DNA of 17,534 nucleotides, from the NCBI GenBank assembly GCA_041287865.1, contig JBGGMV010000014.1, positions 1-17,534 on the forward strand, given 5' to 3'. Position numbers and translations under genes: made by a program. The notes below the pieces were generated by a model that did not search any database, was not told where the DNA came from, and saw only the letters and a program-made list of their open reading frames with translations. Positions 6,209 to 13,811 of this stretch are shown here, in pieces. Numbering within the stretch: the stretch's first letter is position 1; every line of letters begins with the position of its first letter. Origin of the DNA: JAPWJZ01 sp041287865 (lineage in GTDB: Bacteria > Pseudomonadota > Alphaproteobacteria > Micavibrionales > UBA2020).

Positions 6209-7510
6209 ATGGAAGGGGAAGGCAACAGGCCTTCGTGGCGCTTGGCGCTCCTCTGTCTGGCCGGACTTGGCGTGCTGTTCTATGCCAGTTACGGTTTCAG
6301 CAACTGGCTGGCGAGCCAGCGATCGGACCTTTCTTCGATTGTTTTCGATTGGGAAACCAGTATTCCGTTTCTGGCATGGACGATCGTTCCTTATTGGACG
6401 ACTAATCTATTTTATGCTGCTTCCTTGTTCCTATGCCGCACGCAGGCCGAATTTTCCAGTCATGTGAAACGACTTCTGACGGCGCAGGTGATATCCGTTA
6501 CCTGTTTTCTTCTCCTGCCGCTCAAGTTTTCATGGCCCAAGCCGGACACCACGGGCGCATTCAATTTTTTGTATGAAGGGCTGGCGCTCTTCGACAAGCC
6601 TTACAATCAGGCGCCCTCATTGCATGTGGCGCTGACGACTATTCTGGCTGCGCTTTATTTAAAGATATTGCCGAAGTGGGGGCGCATTCTTTTTGCGGCA
6701 TGGTCGGCACTGGTGATTGTCTCCGTCATGACGACCTATCAACATCATTTCATTGATATCCCGACGGGTGCATTGCTGGGATTGTTCTGCGTCTGGCTCT
6801 GGCCGTCGGATGGCAGCAAACGTGTGACGTCGTGGAGAAAACCAGGCGGGCGGCGGTTGAAACTTGCTTGCGGCTACTTATTCGGTGCTGCCGTATGCGG
6901 GTTTGCAGCATGCACACTTCAGGGCTGGTATCTGTGGATGTTCTGGCCGTCTTTCACGCTGCTGGCGGTGTCGCTGGCTTATATGGGCCTCGGGGTGGCT
7001 GTATTCGATAAAAGCCCTGACGGCAGGATTGGCTGGCCGTCCCGGATATTGCTTTTCCCTTACCTAGCAACCGCGCGCCTCAATTCACGCATTTGGACAG
7101 GCAGGGATAAAAAGACAGTCGAGATTGTTGACGGCGTCTATTTGGGAAGGTTTCCGGATAGCGGCGATCTTTCCGCGTTTACAACCGTTGTCGACCTGAC
7201 ATGCGAATTTTCGAAACCTTGCCCGTCACCGGCGTGGATATCCCTGCCCGTACTCGACCTGACAGCATCGTCGCCCGCTCTGCTGGTTGCCGCAGCCGAT
7301 ACGATCGAACAGGCACGTGCCAGGGGCCCAGTGCTTGTCGTTTGCGCACTGGGCTATGGCCGTAGCGTCGCCGCGCTGACGGTCTGGCTGGTGCGCACGG
7401 GGAGGGCGTCAAGCATCGCCACGGCCCTTCGCCTGCTCGGCGACAAACGGCCGAAACTAACTCTGTCACCGGAACAGATGGTATCGGTTACGGAGGCTGT
7501 AAATGGATAA
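6209..7510 (+). CDS. ynbD: PAP2-like and dual-specificity phosphatase fusion (YnbD-like)
   Basis: The product has 433 residues. The N-terminal half is a membrane PAP2 (lipid phosphate phosphatase) domain: PSLH at 136-139 takes the place of the PSGH block, and H179-x3-D183 is the catalytic His/Asp pair. More helices follow to about residue 290. The C-terminal part (about 303-433) is a tyrosine/dual-specificity phosphatase-like domain with P-loop C379-A-L-G-Y-G-R385-S (Cx5R). The residue before the cysteine is Val and not the usual His. The ATG at 6209, 1 nt after the ynbC stop, is chosen because GAAGG lies upstream and an earlier start would overlap ynbC by nearly 50 nt. A natural role is removing phosphate from a phosphatidyl-alcohol phosphate or from phosphatidic acid. 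It overlaps the next gene by 8 nt. Confidence 0.86.
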   Translation: MEGEGNRPSWRLALLCLAGLGVLFYASYGFSNWLASQRSDLSSIVFDWETSIPFLAWTIVPYWTTNLFYAASLFLCRTQAEFSSHVKRLLTAQVISVTCFLLLPLKFSWPKPDTTGAFNFLYEGLALFDKPYNQAPSLHVALTTILAALYLKILPKWGRILFAAWSALVIVSVMTTYQHHFIDIPTGALLGLFCVWLWPSDGSKRVTSWRKPGGRRLKLACGYLFGAAVCGFAACTLQGWYLWMFWPSFTLLAVSLAYMGLGVAVFDKSPDGRIGWPSRILLFPYLATARLNSRIWTGRDKKTVEIVDGVYLGRFPDSGDLSAFTTVVDLTCEFSKPCPSPAWISLPVLDLTASSPALLVAAADTIEQARARGPVLVVCALGYGRSVAALTVWLVRTGRASSIATALRLLGDKRPKLTLSPEQMVSVTEAVNG

Positions 7511-7910
7511 TAATGATAAGGGCATCGCCGCAGTCACCGCCGCTATCCTGCATCGTGGGCGGATGCTCAATTATGTCTCACTTGTCTTATCCGCACTTGT
7601 CGTGGCGCAGTTTTTGTCCAAAGGTGCCGCGTTCGGGGTGTGTCCTTCGCTTGTGCTGGCGCTGGGATTGGCAGAATTCTGGTTCGCGGCGCGGGTGGCA
7701 CTGGATGCCAATCTTTTTGAAAAGATTGCAGACGGTAAGCTGAGTACAAAAGATATTGATGACAGTTTGTTGCGGCTGGGCCTAATAAAGCAGGAAAAAG
7801 CCGGGCGTAGCATGGAAGACAGATCGCGCGGCGCGTTTCGCCTGCTAAAGCTTCAGGGGATGTGCCTGCTTGGCCAGATGGCGGCTTTCATTGCCGGTGC
7901 TATTTTTTAG
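7503..7910 (+). CDS. Small three-helix membrane protein of the lipid cassette, family not recognised
   Basis: The product has 135 residues with hydrophobic segments near 22-38, 45-65 and 115-134 and a charged loop (about 70-112). I recognise no family. GGAGG lies 6 nt before the ATG, inside ynbD, and the genes overlap by 8 nt, so it is co-translated with the phosphatase. It may be an accessory or stabilising subunit of the lipid enzymes. It is not part of the E. coli four-gene ynb set as I know it. Its 3' end overlaps the end of the convergent DUF4112 gene by 11 bp. Confidence 0.75.
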   Translation: MDNNDKGIAAVTAAILHRGRMLNYVSLVLSALVVAQFLSKGAAFGVCPSLVLALGLAEFWFAARVALDANLFEKIADGKLSTKDIDDSLLRLGLIKQEKAGRSMEDRSRGAFRLLKLQGMCLLGQMAAFIAGAIF

Positions 7911-8235
7911 CAAGATGCTTCCTGATCAGCGCGACGTTTTTCAGGTTCGCCTTCCAGCCCATATCGAAAATATCGCCGGCAAAGGGCACAAGGCCGATCA
8001 CCCAGTCGATAAAAGCGTTTTTATACATCTGCGCCACTACATAGTGGGGTAGCTTGCATTTCTTCGCTTTGTCGACAAGATACAGCGTGACGAGGGCGGT
8101 CGCCGTATCGCCGAGGCCTGGGATAAGGCCGAGAAGGGAATCCATACCGAAACGGATGGAGGTACCGGGTATTACAAACCGGTTATCCATCCATTCGGCC
8201 AGCTTATCCAGTTCCTGTAATTCTTTTCTGGTCAT
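7900..8235 (-). CDS. DUF4112 family protein
   Basis: The product has 111 residues and matches the DUF4112 pattern: a leading LDxLAEWMDN region, then IPGTSIRFGMDSLLGLIPG near 23-41, a helix with DKAKK, and the closing block VGLVPFAGDIFDMGWKAN. Two hydrophobic segments centre on the LLGLIPG and IGLVPFAG blocks, each containing the G-x-IP/VP-x-x-GD motif, so it is probably membrane-associated. No biochemical function is established. It begins 30 nt after the permease gene on the same strand, with a hairpin in the gap, and might be read through from it. Confidence 0.85.
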   Translation of the reverse strand: MTRKELQELDKLAEWMDNRFVIPGTSIRFGMDSLLGLIPGLGDTATALVTLYLVDKAKKCKLPHYVVAQMYKNAFIDWVIGLVPFAGDIFDMGWKANLKNVALIRKHLAKK

Positions 8236-8238
8236 TTT

Positions 8239-8256
8239 CCGCTAACGCTGCAGCGG
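8239..8256. other. Inverted repeat between the ABC permease and DUF4112 genes
   Basis: CCGCT and AGCGG flank an 8-nt loop, and the 10-bp palindrome CGCTGCAGCG (8246-8255) lies inside. There is no T-run after it on the minus strand, so at best it is a partial terminator or an RNA-stability element limiting expression of DUF4112. Confidence 0.4.
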
Positions 8257-8265
8257 ACATTTAGT

Positions 8266-9117
8266 TCATGCGACCAGTTTCGGGTACATGCGTTCCGCAA
8301 TCAGGACAAGCACGAAGAACACAGTCGCAAGGATGCCATAGTCGGCAAGCAGGCCAAAGTCTGAAGCCCCGCCCTTGATCATCAGCGCGCGCACGCCGTC
8401 TACCTGATAGGTGAGGGGGTTGAAGCGGGCGACGATTTGGAGCCAGTCGGGCATCAACGAGAGCGGATAGATGGCGTTGCTAGCGAAGAACAGCGGCATT
8501 GTCAGCACCTGCCCGATGCCCATGAAGCGTTCGCGTGTTTTCACGAAGCAGGCGATGATAAGCGACAGCGTCGAAAAGACCGCCGAGCCCAGCGCAATAA
8601 ACAGCAACACACCGATGATATGCGCAGGATTTAAGCTGACATGCGCGCCCGCAATGCTGGCCAGCACATAAACGATCAATCCCTGCACTATGCCGCGGAT
8701 ACCGGCGGCCAGGGCTTTACCCAGCACGATAGTTGAGCGTGGTGCGGGGCTGACCATCATGCGGTGCAGGATGCCAAGGTCTTTTTCCCAGATGGCGGAG
8801 ATGCCGAAGAAGATGGCGGCGAACAATACGCTCTGTGACAGGATACCGGCCGAGAGGTAGTCGATATAATCCAGCTTGCCGGTGGGTATGCCACGCAGGT
8901 TCACCATCACCTGCCCGAAGAGCAGCAGCCACAGCATGGGCTGTATCGCGCGGGTGGCGAGCTCAAAGGGGTCGTGGCGCAGTTTCTGTGCTTCCGCACT
9001 GAACACTGCCCAGATCTGCATGAAGTAGCCAAAGACCGGGTTAACAGTGTTGCCCGCGTTTAGCGCGCGTGGCTCAGCCACGCTTTGCAATGGAGCGGCG
9101 ATTGCGTCCGATTTCAC
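8266..9117 (-). CDS. ABC-2 type transporter permease
   Basis: This is an integral membrane subunit of the DrrB/NodJ-like ABC-2 family. It has about six hydrophobic segments, a cytoplasmic stretch with the family's ...EKDLGILHRMMVSPAPR... block after the second helix, and a conserved FFASNAIYPLSLMPDWL loop near the end. It forms the channel for the ATPase encoded just upstream. The start is uncertain. GTG at 9117 has GGAAAGGA 8 nt upstream and overlaps the ATPase gene by 44 bp. An ATG at 9180 lacks a good ribosome site and would overlap by more than 100 bp, adding 21 residues. The cargo is unknown; drug or lipid efflux is typical for MarR-linked pairs. Confidence 0.85.
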   Translation of the reverse strand: MKSDAIAAPLQSVAEPRALNAGNTVNPVFGYFMQIWAVFSAEAQKLRHDPFELATRAIQPMLWLLLFGQVMVNLRGIPTGKLDYIDYLSAGILSQSVLFAAIFFGISAIWEKDLGILHRMMVSPAPRSTIVLGKALAAGIRGIVQGLIVYVLASIAGAHVSLNPAHIIGVLLFIALGSAVFSTLSLIIACFVKTRERFMGIGQVLTMPLFFASNAIYPLSLMPDWLQIVARFNPLTYQVDGVRALMIKGGASDFGLLADYGILATVFFVLVLIAERMYPKLVA

Positions 9118-9898
9118 GATAATTTTCCTTTCCGGTTTTTTCTTCGTCGTCGTTACGGGCCAGTTGCTCGAAAATGCCATCAAGCGTACCCTGCGGGCCC
9201 ATGCCCGATTTTACCTGTTCGATCGTGCCATGCGATACGATCTTGCCGCGGTGCAGGATGGCGAGGCGGTCGCAGAGTTCTTCCACCTCGGCCATGTAGT
9301 GCGTTGTCAGCACAATTGTGATTTTGTATTCGTCGCGCATCTTGCGCACGTGCTTCCACACCGCGTTGCGGGCGGCGGGGTCGAGTCCCACTGTCGGTTC
9401 GTCCATGAAGATGACTGCGGGACGGTGAAGCATGCTCTGCGCGATCTCGAGCCGGCGTATCATGCCGCCCGAGAAGCTGCGCACGCGCTGGTGCGCGACA
9501 TCGGAGAGATCAAGCGCCTCCAGCGATTCCGCGATACGCGCCTTGTGTTCGGCGGGCGGGATGCGATAAAGCCTGGCGGAGAGCAGCAGGTTCTCCCAGG
9601 CGGTGAGCGCGCCATCGGCGCAGAGCAATTGGGGGATATAGCCGATATTGAGACGAACGCCGGCGGACTGTGTTTTCACGTCGAACCCCGCGACCCGCGC
9701 CGTGCCGGATGTCGGTTGCGCTAAACTGGTGAGCATCTTGATGATCGTGCTTTTGCCTGCGCCGTTCGGGCCGATCAGGGCGAAGCATTCGCCGGATTTC
9801 ACCTGCAGCGTGACATTGTCGACCGCCTTGAATGCGCCGAAGGCCTTGGTCAACCCGTCCAGTTCGACGGCATGGGGGAGGATATTGGCGCTGTTCAT
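9074..9898 (-). CDS. ABC transporter ATPase (DrrA-like efflux)
   Basis: The product has 274 residues with every nucleotide-binding motif: Walker A GPNGAGKST at 43-51, a Q-loop near Q90, signature SFSGGM at 141-146, Walker B VIFMDE at 162-167 and switch His at H200. The C-terminal extension of some 45 residues is rich in charge, and its coding region overlaps the start of the permease gene. AAGGA precedes the ATG. It energises the ABC-2 permease. The divergent MarR gene and the palindrome between them suggest repression relieved by a small molecule, the usual arrangement for multidrug efflux. Confidence 0.92.
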   Translation of the reverse strand: MNSANILPHAVELDGLTKAFGAFKAVDNVTLQVKSGECFALIGPNGAGKSTIIKMLTSLAQPTSGTARVAGFDVKTQSAGVRLNIGYIPQLLCADGALTAWENLLLSARLYRIPPAEHKARIAESLEALDLSDVAHQRVRSFSGGMIRRLEIAQSMLHRPAVIFMDEPTVGLDPAARNAVWKHVRKMRDEYKITIVLTTHYMAEVEELCDRLAILHRGKIVSHGTIEQVKSGMGPQGTLDGIFEQLARNDDEEKTGKENYREIGRNRRSIAKRG

Positions 9899-9918
9899 GG
9901 GGTATCCTTTTCCGTATG

Positions 9919-9934
9919 CCCTGATATAACAGGG
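9919..9934 (-). other. Short hairpin in the leader of the ABC ATPase gene
   Basis: CCCTG and CAGGG enclose a 6-nt AT loop, 21 nt upstream of the ATG. It may lie in the 5' untranslated region or overlap the -10 region (TATATC on the minus strand). Confidence 0.35.
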
Positions 9935-9980
9935 ACTTGTAATTACGCAGCTAAACTTGTAATATAAACTTGCAAGTTTA
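9935..9980. promoter_or_regulatory. MarR operator region: perfect palindrome plus repeated half-sites
   Basis: TAAACTTGCAAGTTTA (9965-9980) is a perfect 16-bp palindrome. The half-site recurs as ACTTGTAAT at 9935-9943 and 9955-9963, exactly 20 bp apart. The array covers the 109-bp gap between the divergent ATPase and MarR genes. A TTGCAA inside the palindrome (9970-9975) with TATAGG 16 nt later could be the marR promoter, so binding would autorepress. Winged-helix MarR dimers usually bind palindromes of this size. Confidence 0.65.
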
Positions 9981-10007
9981 ACTTCCTATTCTATAGGCCG
10001 GATTCGC

Positions 10008-10436
10008 ATGAAAAGCAAGCCCTATGACATAACAACCGTTGAACTCGGCCAATCCATCGGACGCCTATACCGTCGTATCCGCTCCGCCGCAGCCGATCAG
10101 GAATTGTCGCTGACCGAGGCTGCGGTGCTGGTGCGGCTTGATAAAGAGGGGCCCGCTACCACCGCTGACCTTGCGCGTGCGGAATCGGTGAAACCGCAAT
10201 CCATGGGCGCGACCGTGGCTGCGCTCGAGGAACGCGGGCTGCTGGCGCGCAAAGCCCATCCCACCGACGGACGACAGATGATCATCGCCCTCACATCCAA
10301 GGGCCTCGCCGTGCGCAAAAGCGCGCAGGACGCGAAGCGCACATGGCTGGCGGAGGCGGTGGGGCAGCTGAGCGCAGAGGATCGCGATTTGCTGTTGAAG
10401 GCCGGGAAGATTATCCGCCGTCTTGCGGATTCATAA
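10008..10436 (+). CDS. MarR family transcriptional regulator
   Basis: The product has 142 residues with a MarR-type winged helix. The HTH core is near residues 35-78 (LSLTEAAVLVRL, then TTADLARAESVKPQSMGATV as the recognition part), followed by the wing with HPTDGRQ at 84-90. The N- and C-terminal helices form the dimer interface. It probably represses the divergent ABC efflux pair and itself through the palindromes at 9935-9980. Ligand unknown. It ends 2 nt before the end of the convergent exporter gene, with no visible terminator. Confidence 0.92.
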   Translation: MKSKPYDITTVELGQSIGRLYRRIRSAAADQELSLTEAAVLVRLDKEGPATTADLARAESVKPQSMGATVAALEERGLLARKAHPTDGRQMIIALTSKGLAVRKSAQDAKRTWLAEAVGQLSAEDRDLLLKAGKIIRRLADS

Positions 10437-10438
10437 AA

Positions 10439-12298
10439 TTACGCGGCAATAAACCCGCCCGACTGCAGCCTGAAGAAACCGGCGTAGATGCCGTGTTCGC
10501 GGTTGACAAGGTCGTCATGCGTGCCTTCCTCGACAATCCTGCCTTCCTCGAAAACGATGATGCGGTCTGCATCCAGAATGGTGGAAAGGCGGTGCGCGAT
10601 CATGATGGAGGTGCGGCCGTGGGTGAGCGCCAGCAGCGCGTCTTGAATTGCGCGTTCGCTTTCTGAATCGAGCGAGCTGGTCGCTTCGTCCAGAATTAAA
10701 ATCGGCCGGTCGGCAAGGATAGCGCGGGCGATGGCAATGCGCTGGCGTTCGCCGCCCGACAGCTTGATGCCGCGTTCGCCCACCAGCGTGTCGTATTGCT
10801 GCGGCAGGTTCATGATGAAATCGTCGATATGCGCCTGCTGCGCGGCCTTGCGCACGGCCTCCAGCGTCGCGCCGGGCTGGCCGTAGGCGATGTTTTCGGC
10901 CAGAGAACGGTGGAACAAAATCGGGTCCTGCGGCACCAGCGCGATCGCGCTGCGCAGCGAATGGCGCGAGCCTTTTGTAATGTCTTGTCCATCAACGGTA
11001 ATGCGGCCTTGTTCAAGGGCGTACATCTGCATCAACAGCCGCACGAAGCTGGTCTTGCCGCTGCCCGAATGGCCGACCAGCGCCACGCGCTCGCCCGCGC
11101 GGATATTGATGCTGAAATCCTTGAAGATCGGTCGGTCTTTGCCGGGGTAGGTGAAGGTCGCGTTTTCAAACGTAATCGCGCCGTCGCGGATGTTCAGCGC
11201 GGGCAGCACGGGATGATCGGGTGATTCCGGCGGCACGCGCAGGATTTCGATGATGGCGTGCAGATCGTATGACGACGTGAGGAGGTTCTTGATATTCTCC
11301 CCCAGCTCGCGGATGTAGGATTGCAAGATGTTATAGGCGAAGGCGAGGTAGGCCATGTTCTCGATCGTCGCCTGACCATTGAACAGATACCATGTGCCGC
11401 CGCCCAGCATTAGCGCCAGCATGCCCATAAGCAGCATGCGCTGTATAAAACCTGTGAGGTTACCGCGCAAATACGCGCGGGCGTTCTTGATGCGCAGCGC
11501 CTCCGTCACGGCGACATAGCGGCCGACTTCTTTATGTTCCTGCGCGTAGGATTTGGCGGTAGCGATGCCGCTGACACTGTCGGCGAGGTGCGCGCTGAAA
11601 TAGTCCTGCGCTTCGGCATATTCGCCCTGCGCGGGGCCGGAGACGTTCAGCACCAGATAGGCGCTGGCGGCGGCGAGGATCAACAGGTAAACCGTCATCA
11701 GCAGCGCCAGCATGGGGAATTTCATCGACAGGAAAATGATCGTGCCGATCAGCACCACGGCGGTGGGGAAGATGCGCAGGATGATCTGGTCTTCAAAGGT
11801 TTCGATCTTGTTGCGCGCGCGGTTGATCTTGGAAATGATCGCGCCCATGAATGTATTTGCGAAATAGGGTTCGGGCAATCTGAAGACATGCGCGAAACCG
11901 TCATCGAGGACTTGCTTGAACAGATTGGTTTCAAACACGTTATAAACGCGGAAGGTGCCGACATAGACCAGCGCCTGCGCAAGGTAGAGGCCGAGGAAGA
12001 TGTAGAGGCAGGTCAGGATAGCATCCTTGCCTTGCTCCTGCCGGATGGCACCAAGAAAATTGGCGAGCGCGTTGGGCAGATAGGTTTCGATCAGAGCGCT
12101 AAGCAGCAGGAAGGCCAGCACGAACGACAGCTTCCGCGGCTGGCGTTTCCAGTAGCTTGCTGCGAAGCGCAGCACATCGCCGAAACCCAGCGGTTCTTTC
12201 TTCACGCCCGGTTCGTCATTGGCGACGAGGGCGGGACGCAGTTTCGCCTTTAACGACGATGCGCGTTCCTGTACCTGCTGCTGTTGTTGCTGCGGCAT
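10439..12298 (-). CDS. Fused ABC exporter (MsbA-like half-transporter)
   Basis: The product has 619 residues. An N-terminal transmembrane domain of six helices (about 55-345) is joined to an ATPase domain (about 370-610). Motifs: Walker A GHSGSGKTS at 409-417, Q-loop PQDPI at 456-460, signature LSGGE at 513-517, Walker B ILILDE at 533-538 and switch H569. It would work as a homodimer moving lipids, peptides or drugs outward. The start at 12298 is chosen because GAAGGGAT lies upstream; an in-frame start at 12343 has no such site. The N-terminus opens with six glutamines in a row after MP. It has no C39 peptidase or other type I secretion hallmark, so it is not an obvious exporter for the RTX protein. 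Substrate unknown. Confidence 0.9.
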   Translation of the reverse strand: MPQQQQQQVQERASSLKAKLRPALVANDEPGVKKEPLGFGDVLRFAASYWKRQPRKLSFVLAFLLLSALIETYLPNALANFLGAIRQEQGKDAILTCLYIFLGLYLAQALVYVGTFRVYNVFETNLFKQVLDDGFAHVFRLPEPYFANTFMGAIISKINRARNKIETFEDQIILRIFPTAVVLIGTIIFLSMKFPMLALLMTVYLLILAAASAYLVLNVSGPAQGEYAEAQDYFSAHLADSVSGIATAKSYAQEHKEVGRYVAVTEALRIKNARAYLRGNLTGFIQRMLLMGMLALMLGGGTWYLFNGQATIENMAYLAFAYNILQSYIRELGENIKNLLTSSYDLHAIIEILRVPPESPDHPVLPALNIRDGAITFENATFTYPGKDRPIFKDFSINIRAGERVALVGHSGSGKTSFVRLLMQMYALEQGRITVDGQDITKGSRHSLRSAIALVPQDPILFHRSLAENIAYGQPGATLEAVRKAAQQAHIDDFIMNLPQQYDTLVGERGIKLSGGERQRIAIARAILADRPILILDEATSSLDSESERAIQDALLALTHGRTSIMIAHRLSTILDADRIIVFEEGRIVEEGTHDDLVNREHGIYAGFFRLQSGGFIAA

Positions 12299-12425
12299 TA
12301 CCGTTATCCCTTCAGATGGGCAAACTACATTGAAAATAAACAAAAATCCAGCCTGTTAGGGCTTCAAATCGAGGGCAGCCTTTGGTAATCTGCTATCTGG
12401 TTGGATTTGCTGGACAGGAACGCCC

Positions 12426-13811
12426 ATGGAAACGGATAATTCGCCCATTACCCAAGTGCCGCTGACCGCCGGCGAAATGCAGGTGATCGACCAGTTCCGC
12501 CGTCTCAAAAGCACGGCGGTGCTCACCATCCTGTTTACCGATATCAAGGGCTTCACCCAGATGACCGAGGTGCAGGGGGAGGCCTATTCCAACAAGCTGC
12601 GCAAGCATCATGACGACGTGGTCGTGCCGATTATCGAGCGCGACGGCGGCGGTCGCGTGGTGAAGCATATCGGCGATTCAGTGATGGCCGTTTTCTCCGA
12701 GCCCTCCACGGCGGTCGCACGCTCGATAGAAGTGCAGGAAAAACTGGCAGCCTTCAACCGCGAACACCCCGAGCTTGAAGATATCAATGTGCGCATGGGC
12801 CTTCATTCTGGTCAGGTGACGACGGAGGACGATGTGAACGCCGACGTCTTCGGTCGCCATGTCAACCGCGCGGCGCGGGTAGAAGCGCTGGCCGACGGCG
12901 GGCAAATTCTGGTCACCTACGCCGTTTACGACAGCGCGCGCGGCTGGCTGAACGATAAATCGGACAAGCCCGTCGGCTGGGAAAAGCATGGCCGCTATAT
13001 GCTGAAGGGCATTCCCGAGCCGATCGAGATTTACGAGCCTTATAACCCGAAGCTGACAAAGCCGAAAGCGCCCGCAGGCGCGATGAAGGCAGGCGGTACG
13101 CCACTGAAGAAACTGGCGGTGTTGGGCGTGGCGCTGGTGTTGGCGGTTGCGACGGCAACCTTTGTCCAGATGCAGGTATCCAACATTACGCCCGAAATCA
13201 GCGTCGTCGATTACGGATCGGACATTGGCAAGCTGGAAACCGGCGAGACGTTCCAGCTGGACGGCGAACGCGGGCAGCATATCCGCAAGGCGCTGGTGCC
13301 GGTGGAGAAGGGGCATCACCTGCTGTCGGTGGATATCAGCTATCTCGTGCGCGCCTTCGCGCCCTTTGACGTGAAGAGCGGCAAGAACGTGATCGAGATG
13401 AAATTCAACCGCGTACAACTGCCCGGTATGTCGCGTCGCATAGAATATACCGCCGAAGGCCCGAACACGCTGCAGGAAGGGGAAGATACCACCTTCACCT
13501 CCTACGGCGCCGATTTGCAGCCGAAGGAAAATAAGACGCATATCAATATGTCGCTGAAAGCGGAATTAGACCCCGCCGATAGCAAGCGCGTGAAGTTCAC
13601 CTGCAACTACACCGTGCTGTTGAACGGCACCGCCGTCAGCCAGGGTACGGTCGAAGACCGCAACCTGCTGGAAGACTCTGAGAGCCATAGCGTTCCGGAG
13701 AAGGTGCTGTGGAGCGACGATTTCCATTATTACTATGTCTCATATTACATGAGCGGCGGCAGCGCGGAATTTACCGTGGGCTCGGCGTTCAAGGATTATA
13801 TGAAGAAGTAG
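12426..13811 (+). CDS. Membrane-anchored class III adenylate cyclase with C-terminal extracytoplasmic domain
   Basis: The product has 461 residues. The cyclase domain occupies about 30-205: metal aspartates D39 (FTDIKGFT) and D84 (HIGDSVMAVF), purine-site K80 and D140 (DVFG), and transition-state N147 and R151 (VNRAAR). The Lys/Asp pair favours ATP over GTP, so cyclic AMP is the likely product. A single membrane helix at about 229-248 follows a proline/lysine linker, and residues 249-461 are predicted outside the cytoplasm. That tail is beta-rich by eye, and I recognise no family in it. AGGAACG precedes the ATG. The order, catalytic domain first and sensor-like domain last, is the reverse of most receptor cyclases. 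The stop abuts the stop of the convergent hydrolase with no gap. Confidence 0.9.
   Translation: METDNSPITQVPLTAGEMQVIDQFRRLKSTAVLTILFTDIKGFTQMTEVQGEAYSNKLRKHHDDVVVPIIERDGGGRVVKHIGDSVMAVFSEPSTAVARSIEVQEKLAAFNREHPELEDINVRMGLHSGQVTTEDDVNADVFGRHVNRAARVEALADGGQILVTYAVYDSARGWLNDKSDKPVGWEKHGRYMLKGIPEPIEIYEPYNPKLTKPKAPAGAMKAGGTPLKKLAVLGVALVLAVATATFVQMQVSNITPEISVVDYGSDIGKLETGETFQLDGERGQHIRKALVPVEKGHHLLSVDISYLVRAFAPFDVKSGKNVIEMKFNRVQLPGMSRRIEYTAEGPNTLQEGEDTTFTSYGADLQPKENKTHINMSLKAELDPADSKRVKFTCNYTVLLNGTAVSQGTVEDRNLLEDSESHSVPEKVLWSDDFHYYYVSYYMSGGSAEFTVGSAFKDYMKK

Noticed and set aside
5452..6225. 257-codon minus-strand frame over the 3' half of ynbC
   Set aside because: Antisense shadow of the methyltransferase domain without motifs.
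11534..12253. 239-codon plus-strand frame opposite the ABC exporter
   Set aside because: Antisense to transmembrane helices with clear family identity; charged low-complexity product.
10439..12298. Type I secretion ATPase for the RTX protein
   Set aside because: The exporter lacks an N-terminal peptidase-like domain and has no HlyD-type partner nearby, so it is called as a generic MsbA-like exporter.
12678..13541. 287-codon minus-strand frame opposite the cyclase
   Set aside because: Covers the cyclase catalytic motifs on the other strand and has no recognisable domain.
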